DNA of 31,430 bases, from assembly GCA_002404515.1 (NCBI GenBank), contig DHJV01000157.1, positions 904 to 32,333 of the forward strand, in the 5' to 3' direction. This DNA is from Lachnospiraceae bacterium UBA4711 (lineage in GTDB: Bacteria; Bacillota; Clostridia; Lachnospirales; Lachnospiraceae). Made by a program: the position numbers and the translations under genes. Below, in pieces: positions 13,956-20,222 of this stretch (within the stretch, counting starts at the first letter, position 1; every line of letters starts with the position of its first letter). The notes under the pieces were generated by a model, which did not search any database, was not told the origin of the DNA, and worked only from the letters and a program-made list of their open reading frames with translations.

Positions 13956-14052
13956 AGAAAGGTAATCGGATGTAATATCCGATTTGCCCTCAGTAAATAC
14001 AGATTTTAGAAATAGCATTCACTTTGGTCGGTGGGATGCTATTTCTTTTTAT
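13956..14052 (+). ncRNA. Antisense antitoxin RNA (about 97 nt) convergent with the small toxin
   Basis: The predicted RNA starts about 7 nt after the TATAAT. It folds into a 5' hairpin, AATCGGAT (13964-13971) with ATCCGATT (13977-13984), and ends in an intrinsic terminator. The terminator stem is AGAAATAGCAT (14008-14018) with ATGCTATTTCT (14036-14046), perfect over 11 bp, followed by TTTT (14047-14050). Its 3' part is complementary to the last codons of the toxin ORF and the whole RNA to the toxin mRNA 3' UTR. This convergent, 3'-overlapping layout is that of txpA/RatA and bsrG/SR4 in Bacillus. Boundaries are estimates. Confidence 0.75.
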
Positions 14053-14122
14053 TATGATCGTCTATGTAAGACAAAGCCGCGAAAACAACGAGCAATAAAG
14101 TTAAAACTTCAAGCGTGTTCAT
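14039..14122 (-). CDS. 27-residue hydrophobic type I toxin (holin-like toxin family type)
   Basis: A short minus-strand ORF with a very strong ribosome site (AAGGAGGG at 14139-14132) ten nt before ATG 14122. The peptide is M-N-T-L-E-V-L-T followed by one membrane-length hydrophobic segment (LTLLLVVFAALSYI) and a polar end D-D-H-N-K-K-K. This is the size and layout of the putative holin-like toxins and of TxpA/BsrG-type membrane toxins. A complete toxin promoter lies upstream (14207-14235), and an antisense RNA gene converges on its 3' end. Upstream of the ribosome site, CCCTC (14154-14150) can pair with GAGGG (14136-14132) and hide the Shine-Dalgarno, as in many type I toxin mRNAs. The ORF is easily missed because of its length. 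Toxicity is inferred, not shown. Confidence 0.78.
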   Translation of the reverse strand: MNTLEVLTLLLVVFAALSYIDDHNKKK

Positions 14123-14206
14123 AGGGCATCACCCTCCTTCGTAAAACTAGAGGGCATCAAATAATCGGAAAATCACATCCTGCTTTCTTTTCAATTACAC
14201 AATAAA

Positions 14207-14235
14207 AGTATATCAAAAATCGAACAAATGTTCAA
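14207..14235 (-). promoter_or_regulatory. Toxin promoter with a LexA (SOS) box over the -35
   Basis: On the minus strand, TTGAAC (14235-14230), a 17-nt spacer and TATACT (14212-14207) form the promoter; the mRNA would start near 14200 with a ~78-nt leader. GAACATTTGTTC, reading 14233-14222, fits the Gram-positive LexA consensus GAAC-N4-GTTC (with flanking C at 14221 on the plus strand, CGAACAAATGTTC) and overlaps the -35 and spacer. LexA bound there would repress the toxin until DNA damage. Confidence 0.7.
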
Positions 14236-14248
14236 TATAAAAACCTAA

Positions 14249-14300
14249 TTGACAAATAAAATTTTTCTTTGTATAATACATAAAATAGTAATGATTACTA
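14249..14300 (+). promoter_or_regulatory. Rubrerythrin promoter with a PerR/Fur-type 7-1-7 box
   Basis: TTGACA (14249-14254), a 17-nt spacer and TATAAT (14272-14277) are a perfect sigma-A consensus. TAGTAAT-g-ATTACTA (14286-14300) is a perfect 7-1-7 inverted repeat at the transcription start. It closely resembles the PerR box TTATAATnATTATAA and the other Fur-family boxes. Rubrerythrins of clostridia are known PerR targets, so peroxide or iron-dependent derepression is likely. Confidence 0.8.
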
Positions 14301-14322
14301 CTTTTGAAAGGAGAAAAGAGTT

Positions 14323-14862
14323 ATGGCAAATAAGTACGCAGGAACACAGACAGAGAAGAATTTATTGGAGGCATTTTCGGGTGAGTCACAGGCACGAAAC
14401 AAGTATACGTATTTCGCTTCCAAGGCAAAGAAGGATGGATTCGAGCAGATCGCATCCCTGTTCCTGAAGACCGCAGACAATGAGAAAGAGCATGCGAAGA
14501 TGTGGTTCAAGGAATTGAATGGAATTGGAAGCACGGCGGAGAATCTGGCTGCAGCGGCTGAGGGCGAGAACTACGAGTGGACCGATATGTATGAGGGCTT
14601 TGCAAAGACAGCTGAGGAAGAGGGCTTCCCAGAGCTTGCAGAGAAGTTCCGTCTCGTTGGTGCGATCGAGAAGCAGCATGAGGAACGCTATCGCGCACTT
14701 CTGCATAATGTGGAGATGCAGGAAGTATTTGCGAAGAGCGAGGTCAAGGTTTGGGAGTGCAGAAACTGCGGACATATCGTAGTTGGCGAGAAGGCACCGG
14801 AGGTTTGCCCGGTATGTGCGCATCCGCAGTCTTACTTTGAGGTACATGCAGAGAACTACTAA
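14323..14862 (+). CDS. rbr: Rubrerythrin (peroxide reductase)
   Basis: A 179-residue cytoplasmic non-haem iron protein that reduces hydrogen peroxide to water in anaerobes, using electrons from rubredoxin or NADH-linked reductases. The N-terminal four-helix bundle carries the di-iron ligands: Glu21 (G-E-S-Q-A-R), E54-x-x-H57 (NEKEH), Glu98 region (TAEEEGF) and E116-x-x-H119 (IEKQHEE). The C-terminal rubredoxin-like domain has C146-x-x-C149 and C162-x-x-C165. Length and domain order are those of classical rubrerythrin. AAAGGAG precedes the ATG by 11 nt. It is a single-gene transcription unit with its own Fur-family box and terminator. Confidence 0.97.
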   Translation: MANKYAGTQTEKNLLEAFSGESQARNKYTYFASKAKKDGFEQIASLFLKTADNEKEHAKMWFKELNGIGSTAENLAAAAEGENYEWTDMYEGFAKTAEEEGFPELAEKFRLVGAIEKQHEERYRALLHNVEMQEVFAKSEVKVWECRNCGHIVVGEKAPEVCPVCAHPQSYFEVHAENY

Positions 14863-14875
14863 TTGGAATGAGAAC

Positions 14876-14914
14876 GAGCTGTTGCCCGAAGAAATTCGGG
14901 ACAGCTCTTTTTTT
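14876..14914 (+). terminator. Intrinsic terminator of the rubrerythrin gene
   Basis: GAGCTGT (14876-14882) pairs with ACAGCTC (14901-14907), and CCCGAA (14885-14890) with TTCGGG (14895-14900), with a small bulge and a GAAA tetraloop. Seven T residues follow (14908-14914). Confidence 0.93.
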
Positions 14915-14938
14915 ATACTGCAAATCATAGAAAACCTA

Positions 14939-14967
14939 TTGAAAAAGTAGGATAAAGATGATAATAT
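14939..14967 (+). promoter_or_regulatory. Possible promoter of the LacI-type regulator gene
   Basis: TTGAAA (14939-14944), a 17-nt spacer and TAATAT (14962-14967), about 49 nt before the start codon. The -10 is only a partial match. Confidence 0.45.
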
Positions 14968-15015
14968 CCGAAGCAGAAATAGAAATTCGCTGATAACAGG
15001 AATTGAGGTGAGCAT

Positions 15016-16092
15016 ATGTCAATTAAGAAAATCGCAGAATTGACACATTCTTCTCCCGCAACCGTGTCGCGGGTATTGAATAATCCGAGTTACAAATGCC
15101 AGACACCGGGGCTGAGGGAGCAGATATGGAAAACTGCAATGGAACTGAATTATACGCCGAACGAGGCTGCACGCAATCTGAAGAAAGCGGGCGCTGGGAG
15201 ACAACAAAACCATTATAGTATTGATATTCTGATGACGCGTATGGATGGTATGCATGCGGATCCGTTCTTTGAAGAACTGTTACGCGTGGTGGAGAGCCAG
15301 ATACATGAACATGCCTGCATTTTATCCGGCATCTGGTATAAATCTGTTTTCTCCGATGAACGGAGATGCGAGCGGGAGAATCTGGACTCTGTGTTGAAGG
15401 AGATGTTCCCGGCGGAACGTGAACGGCAGGACGGGTTGATTATTATAGGAAAATGCTGTTCAAAGGCGATACAGAAGCTGAAGAAGTATTATCGGAATAT
15501 GGTGGCGATCAATCGAAATCCAACCGGATATGAGTTGGATGAGGTGCTTTGTGACGGTCGAAAGATTGCCTCGATGGCAGTGGAATATCTGACGAAACTG
15601 GAACACAGGAAGATTGCGTATGTCGGTAAATGCCACGGAGAAGCGAGGTACAGCGGATATTCTGAGGTGCTCCGCAAACATGAAATCGATTTCTACCCGG
15701 AGTATGTGATTGAGACGGAGCAGACAGAAAAGGAAGGCTTTGCTGCGATGGAAAAATTTCTAAAGCTGGATGATCCGCCGACCGCGATTTACTGCGCGAA
15801 TGATATCACGGCTGTTGGTATGCTCAAATGCTTAAATCAGTACCGGAGTCTGATTTATTCGCCATCAATCATTGCAAGCGATGATATCGAGGAGGGTGAG
15901 TTTACCCGGCCGATGTTGTCCACGGTGCATCTGCCGAAAGAGAACATGGCGAAGTTCGCGATGTATCTGCTGCTTGACCGTATCCGTGGGGGACACAGTG
16001 AGGTTGTGCGGATTGAATTGGAAGGAAAATTAAAGATCCGGAGCAGCTGTTCCATGGTAAATGAGGTAAATCAGCCGGAATATTGTATCTGA
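15016..16092 (+). CDS. LacI-family transcriptional regulator of the sulfatase operon
   Basis: A 358-residue regulator. Residues 1-26 are the LacI HTH (M-S-I-K-K-I-A-E-L, S-P-A-T-V-S-R-V-L-N-N-P), followed by the hinge-helix region (Y-T-P-N-E-A-A-R-N-L) and a periplasmic-binding-protein-like effector domain (D-G-L-I-I-I-G, I-A-Y-V-G, P-T-A-I-Y-C-A-N-D-I-T-A-V-G, I-I-A-S-D-D-I). The effector is probably a sulfated sugar or aryl/alkyl sulfate, judged only from the downstream sulfatase and transporter. GAGGTG precedes ATG 15016. A LacI-type palindrome (16122-16135) lies just after the gene and before the sulfatase, consistent with local control. Confidence 0.92.
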   Translation: MSIKKIAELTHSSPATVSRVLNNPSYKCQTPGLREQIWKTAMELNYTPNEAARNLKKAGAGRQQNHYSIDILMTRMDGMHADPFFEELLRVVESQIHEHACILSGIWYKSVFSDERRCERENLDSVLKEMFPAERERQDGLIIIGKCCSKAIQKLKKYYRNMVAINRNPTGYELDEVLCDGRKIASMAVEYLTKLEHRKIAYVGKCHGEARYSGYSEVLRKHEIDFYPEYVIETEQTEKEGFAAMEKFLKLDDPPTAIYCANDITAVGMLKCLNQYRSLIYSPSIIASDDIEEGEFTRPMLSTVHLPKENMAKFAMYLLLDRIRGGHSEVVRIELEGKLKIRSSCSMVNEVNQPEYCI

Positions 16093-16121
16093 ATTGCTTG
16101 AAAATCAAGGAAATATAAGGC

Positions 16122-16135
16122 TGAAAACCTTTTCA
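16122..16135. promoter_or_regulatory. LacI/CcpA-type operator upstream of the sulfatase operon
   Basis: TGAAAACCTTTTCA has perfect 6-bp arms (TGAAAA/TTTTCA) around a central CC. It matches the cre consensus TGWAANCGNTNWCA at all fixed positions except the central G. It could serve the local LacI-family regulator or CcpA. TGAAAACC also pairs with GGTTTTCA at 16145-16152, so a leader hairpin is an alternative. Confidence 0.5.
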
Positions 16136-16206
16136 CGGGAATACGGTTTTCAACCGAAAAAGATAGGTAAATATACAAAATTATAAGGAAAAATCTGGAA
16201 AAAAGA

Positions 16207-16251
16207 CGATTTCACATCTGTGTTTCACGCAGAGTGAAATCGTTTTCTTTT
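16207..16251 (+). terminator. Strong hairpin terminator between the LacI gene and the sulfatase gene
   Basis: CGATTTCAC (16207-16215) pairs with GTGAAATCG (16234-16242), and TCTGTG (16217-16222) with CGCAGA (16228-16233) with one G-U pair. TTTTCTTTT (16243-16251) follows. It most simply ends the lacI transcript. If the sulfatase promoter lies upstream of it, it would act as an attenuator; no clear promoter was found between it and the sulfatase start. Confidence 0.8.
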
Positions 16252-16321
16252 GTTACACTGTTATAAGGCGTGCGCATATGCTAAAGTTCGGTGCATAGAA
16301 AAAGCCAAGGAGGACAACAAC

Positions 16322-18511
16322 ATGGGAACGAAGAAACCAAACGTATTATATATTGTGTTAGATGATTTAGGATTTTCACAGTTGGGCTGCTATGGCTCCA
16401 CGATTCATACGCCGAATCTGGACCGCCTCGCGGAGGAGGGCTTGCGATATAACAATTTTCACACGACAGCGATCTGCTCGGCAACCAGAGCGAGTCTGCT
16501 GACAGGCGCCAACCACCACTCCGTTGGAATCGGACATGTGGTCGAGACTGTGACCGGATTTCAGAATGGCCTTGGCGGAATTGATCCACATTTCGGCACG
16601 CTGGCAGAGATACTGAAAACATATGATTACCGGACGATGGCGGTCGGAAAATGGCATCTGGCAAAAAATGATGTACGAACAGCGGCAGGACCATTTAACA
16701 ACTGGCCGCTTGGAAAGGGATTTGATACCTATTATGGATTCTTAGATGCGGACATGGATCAGTGGCATCCGATGCTGACGCGGGACAACACAAGAGTGGA
16801 GCAGCCAAAACAGCCGAAAGACGGATATCATTTATCCGAAGATCTGACGGATAATGCGATTGAATATGTATATCATCACCATCTGGAATATCCGGAACAG
16901 CCATTTTTCCTGTATCTGGCTTACGGTGCAATGCACACACCGCATCACGCACCGCAGGAATATATAGACCGTTACAAGGGGAAGTTCGATAAGGGCTGGG
17001 ATGCGATCCGGGAAGAATGGTTTGAAAACCAGAAGCGGCTTGGCATCGTTAATGAGAATGCGGAGCTGACCGATCGAAATGAATATGTGAAAGCGTGGGA
17101 TTCGCTGAGTGAGCGCGAGAAAAAAGCAGCCGCCCGTTATATGGAAGTGTTTGCCGGTTTCTTAGAGCATACGGATGCGCAGATCGGACGGTTAATTGAT
17201 TATCTCAGAGATAATCATATTCTCGATGATACGATCGTTGTATTTATCTCTGATAATGGCGCGAGTGCAGAGGGGGGACAGAATGGTCGTTATAACCTGA
17301 ATTCCTCAATGGATATTACTGGTACCTATGACCGCGATGTGGAGCTGGCATTGGAGCATTATGATACGCTTGGGGATGAATATTCACAGCCACATTATCC
17401 GATGGGCTGGGCGAATGCAGGCAATACCCCATTCCCTTGGTACAAGCAGTGGGTACATGAGGGTGGCGTAAAAGATCCGCTGATCATTCGTTATCCGGCA
17501 GCCATCAAAGATCCGGGTGCTGTCCGCAGACAGTATAACCATGTGTCGGATGTGACGCCGACCGTGCTTGATCTGCTGGGACTTTCAAAACCGGAATTTA
17601 TCAAGGGTGTTCCACAGCAGCCGTTCGAGGGAATCAGCTTCCGAAAGACGATCGAAGATGGTACGGCACCTTCGGATAAACATGTGCAGTACTTTGAAAT
17701 GAATGGAAACCGTTCTGTCTACAAGGATGGATGGAAGGCAGTCTATAACTACCTGAATCGTAAGAAAAACGGAGATAAATGGGAGCTGTATCATGTCGAT
17801 GCGGATTATTCTGAGAAATACGACGTGGCAGACCAGTATCCGGAGAAGCTGCGGGAGTTACAGGATGAATGGCTGATACAGGCTTCAAAATACCATGTAT
17901 TTCCGATGGTGAAGCTGGAATACATGCTGGAAAAGGATGGATTGAACAAAGGCTATGATAATTACAGTGCACCGGCGAAGAAGCTGGTATACGAAAATGT
18001 AATATTGCCACATGATATTGCAAATGATCCGGGCGTTGGAAGAACAACGCATACTGTGACAGCGACGATAAATCGTTCAGATACTGCACAGCAGGGTGTG
18101 ATTCTGGCACAGGGTGACCGGTTTGGCGGATCTGCCTTTTATGTCAAGGATAACCACTTGTATTACGCATTCAATGTCGACTGGGATCAGCGGTTTAAGG
18201 TGGTATCGGAGAACGAAATTCCGCTTGGAACCGTTGAGGTTTCATATGTATTTACAGTGACAGAATATAATCATGCACTTGTGAAGCTGTATATCAACGG
18301 TGAGGAACAGGGACAGGTGGAAATTACTCCATTACATTATACGACAGCACTCATTCTGACATTGAAAGCAAACAAGTACTCTTCTGTTGAGGATGCAGAT
18401 TATGAGGCACCATTTGAATTTACCGGAGAATTGAAGAAGGTTGTCATTGATGTACCGGCACGTATTGCGAAAACGAGTGAAGAGTTAGAGCGGGTATTGC
18501 ATATTGAATAA
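16322..18511 (+). CDS. Type I formylglycine-dependent sulfatase, Cys-type, cytoplasmic
   Basis: A 729-residue enzyme that hydrolyses sulfate esters. The N-terminus P-N-V-L-Y-I-V-L-D-D-L-G-F supplies metal-binding aspartates (Asp14, Asp15). The modification site is C-S-A-T-R (Cys52 to Arg56) in the signature I-C-S-A-T-R-A-S-L-L-T-G; the cysteine must become formylglycine. G-K-W-H-L-A, H-T-P-H-H-A-P and I-S-D-N-G-A supply the other active-site residues. The last ~150 residues form a beta-rich C-terminal domain like that of Pseudomonas arylsulfatase. No signal peptide is present, so the substrate must be imported, which fits the ABC transporter next door. The start at ATG 16322 has AAGGAGGA 7 nt upstream. 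The exact substrate (aryl, alkyl or sugar sulfate) cannot be read from sequence. Confidence 0.93.
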   Translation: MGTKKPNVLYIVLDDLGFSQLGCYGSTIHTPNLDRLAEEGLRYNNFHTTAICSATRASLLTGANHHSVGIGHVVETVTGFQNGLGGIDPHFGTLAEILKTYDYRTMAVGKWHLAKNDVRTAAGPFNNWPLGKGFDTYYGFLDADMDQWHPMLTRDNTRVEQPKQPKDGYHLSEDLTDNAIEYVYHHHLEYPEQPFFLYLAYGAMHTPHHAPQEYIDRYKGKFDKGWDAIREEWFENQKRLGIVNENAELTDRNEYVKAWDSLSEREKKAAARYMEVFAGFLEHTDAQIGRLIDYLRDNHILDDTIVVFISDNGASAEGGQNGRYNLNSSMDITGTYDRDVELALEHYDTLGDEYSQPHYPMGWANAGNTPFPWYKQWVHEGGVKDPLIIRYPAAIKDPGAVRRQYNHVSDVTPTVLDLLGLSKPEFIKGVPQQPFEGISFRKTIEDGTAPSDKHVQYFEMNGNRSVYKDGWKAVYNYLNRKKNGDKWELYHVDADYSEKYDVADQYPEKLRELQDEWLIQASKYHVFPMVKLEYMLEKDGLNKGYDNYSAPAKKLVYENVILPHDIANDPGVGRTTHTVTATINRSDTAQQGVILAQGDRFGGSAFYVKDNHLYYAFNVDWDQRFKVVSENEIPLGTVEVSYVFTVTEYNHALVKLYINGEEQGQVEITPLHYTTALILTLKANKYSSVEDADYEAPFEFTGELKKVVIDVPARIAKTSEELERVLHIE

Positions 18512-18555
18512 ATTGAGAACAAAGTAAGAAATAGCAGACCAAGGAGGAAGCAGGC

Positions 18556-19350
18556 ATGGAAGGACTGGAAAAAGAGGCAGAAACAATTATAAAAATCGAG
18601 CATCTGAACAAACAGTTTCTCGTGGATAAAAAACCGATGGAGATACTCCGGGATATCAATCTGGACATTAAGAAGGGTGAGTTCATTACAATCGTTGGTC
18701 ATAGTGGCTGTGGAAAGAGTACACTGTTGAAGATTATGTGCGGACTGGTTCCTTACGAGGACGGTGTTGTGGAACGGAACGGACATGCTGTCGAAGGCCC
18801 GGGACCGAAATGTGGAATGGTGTTTCAGGATCATCGTCTGCTTCCGTGGTTGAAGATCAAAGATAACGTCGGATTTGGATTGGGGCAGTTATCAAAGGAA
18901 GAGCGAAAGGAAAAGGTACAGGCACATCTCGATCTGGTTGGACTGCATGGGTTTGAAAACAGTTATCCAAGACAGTTATCCGGTGGTATGTCCCAGCGGG
19001 CAGCCATCGCCAGAGGCCTTGTGAATAACCCGACGATCCTGTTGCTGGATGAGCCGTTTGGTGCATTGGATGCATTGACACGAATCCAGATGCAGAAGGA
19101 GATTCTTCGGATTCAGAGAGAACAGGGAACTACGATGGTGATGGTCACGCACGATATTGACGAGGCGATCGTCTTAGGCGACCGGGTTGTTGTGCTGCAG
19201 GCAAGACCGGGAGAAATCAAACAGATCATCCGGGTAGAAGGAGCTGGACACCGGCGCAACAGTACAGATTTTGTAGAATACAAACGGCGTATCTACAACG
19301 ATCTGTTTGAAGATGCAGAACAGGAACCGGAAATTGAGTATATTATATAG
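18556..19350 (+). CDS. ABC transporter ATPase, SsuB/TauB (sulfonate/sulfate-ester) type
   Basis: A 264-residue ATP-binding subunit. Motifs: Walker A G-H-S-G-C-G-K-S-T, Q-loop V-F-Q-D, signature L-S-G-G-M-S-Q-R, Walker B I-L-L-L-D-E-P, H-loop V-T-H-D. The Q-D-H-R-L-L-P-W-L segment after the Q-loop is typical of the nitrate/sulfonate/taurine importer class. It sits between the sulfatase (44-nt gap) and its permease, with AAGGAGGAAG before ATG 18556. Aryl-sulfate import with a neighbouring sulfatase is known from Pseudomonas atsRBCA, and the same role is inferred here. Confidence 0.93.
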   Translation: MEGLEKEAETIIKIEHLNKQFLVDKKPMEILRDINLDIKKGEFITIVGHSGCGKSTLLKIMCGLVPYEDGVVERNGHAVEGPGPKCGMVFQDHRLLPWLKIKDNVGFGLGQLSKEERKEKVQAHLDLVGLHGFENSYPRQLSGGMSQRAAIARGLVNNPTILLLDEPFGALDALTRIQMQKEILRIQREQGTTMVMVTHDIDEAIVLGDRVVVLQARPGEIKQIIRVEGAGHRRNSTDFVEYKRRIYNDLFEDAEQEPEIEYII

Positions 19351-19434
19351 GAGAAAACGATATACCACAGAGCGAAAGCAATGTAGTGTTACCGGTATGT
19401 GAGGGGGCATTACATATAGTAGGAGGCGAAAAAG

Positions 19435-20202
19435 ATGGCTTTATGGAAGAGAGTAATATATGCGTTGATAATTCCGTCAGCAATTGTAGCAGCATGGATT
19501 TATGCGACGACATCTGGAAATGTACCGGCAGGAATTCTGCCGAGTATCTCACGTGTGTGGCAAGCCTTTTTGCAGATGACAAAGAGTGGGCAGCTGCAGA
19601 AGGATCTGCTGATCAGTCTGACAAGAGTATTAAAAGGATTTGCGACTTCCGCAGTATTAGGAATCCTTTTAGGATCACTAATCGGCATGTCGAAGCGGGC
19701 GAAGGCACTGCTTCTGCCGATGATTACCGTGATTCGGCAGATTCCGATGATTGCGTGGATTCCGTTGATTATCCTGTGGTGCGGAATAGGAGAGATGTCC
19801 AAGATTGTAATTATCGTGCTGGCGGCATTTTTCCCGATTCTTGTAAATACAGAAAGTGGTATCGAGAATACACCGAGTGGATATCTGGAGGTCGCAAGGT
19901 TATATAAATTAAATCCGTGGAATACATTTCGCCGGGTATACCTGCCACATGCACTTCCGAATATTTTAGTTGGACTGAAGCTTGGACTTGGTGTATCATG
20001 GATGGCAGTGGTAGCGTCGGAGCTGATTGCGGCGACATCTGGAATCGGATACCGGATGAGCGATGCGCGAAGCCTGATGCGTGCGGATATTGTAATTGTC
20101 TGCATGATCGTGATCGGACTTGTCGGTGTTATCATGGATAAGTTGATTGGCGCATTGTTCGGTGTATTTACACCGTGGAATGTGAAGAATCAGAACGAAT
20201 AA
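19435..20202 (+). CDS. ABC transporter permease, SsuC/TauC type
   Basis: A 255-residue inner-membrane permease with about six helices and the EAA-type coupling loop (Y-L-E-V-A-R-L-Y-K-L-N-P-W-N-T-F-R-R-V-Y-L-P-H-A-L-P). It fits the BPD_transp_1 fold of sulfonate/taurine importers. GTAGGAGGCG precedes ATG 19435. The gap of 84 nt after the ATPase is the largest inside the operon and contains no gene. No substrate-binding protein gene is present anywhere in the operon, although such importers need one; it must be encoded elsewhere or the system uses an unusual one. Confidence 0.93.
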   Translation: MALWKRVIYALIIPSAIVAAWIYATTSGNVPAGILPSISRVWQAFLQMTKSGQLQKDLLISLTRVLKGFATSAVLGILLGSLIGMSKRAKALLLPMITVIRQIPMIAWIPLIILWCGIGEMSKIVIIVLAAFFPILVNTESGIENTPSGYLEVARLYKLNPWNTFRRVYLPHALPNILVGLKLGLGVSWMAVVASELIAATSGIGYRMSDARSLMRADIVIVCMIVIGLVGVIMDKLIGALFGVFTPWNVKNQNE

Positions 20203-20222
20203 CCATACAGGAGGCGAGCACT

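Noticed and set aside
16250..16321. N-terminal extension of the sulfatase
   Set aside because: It starts inside the terminator T-run and has no ribosome site; AAGGAGGA supports the ATG at 16322.
19386..19907. 173-codon reading frame overlapping the ABC permease, considered as a missing binding-protein remnant
   Set aside because: It is rich in Asp and Ser with no signal peptide or binding-protein motifs, and lies out of frame inside the clearly real permease gene.
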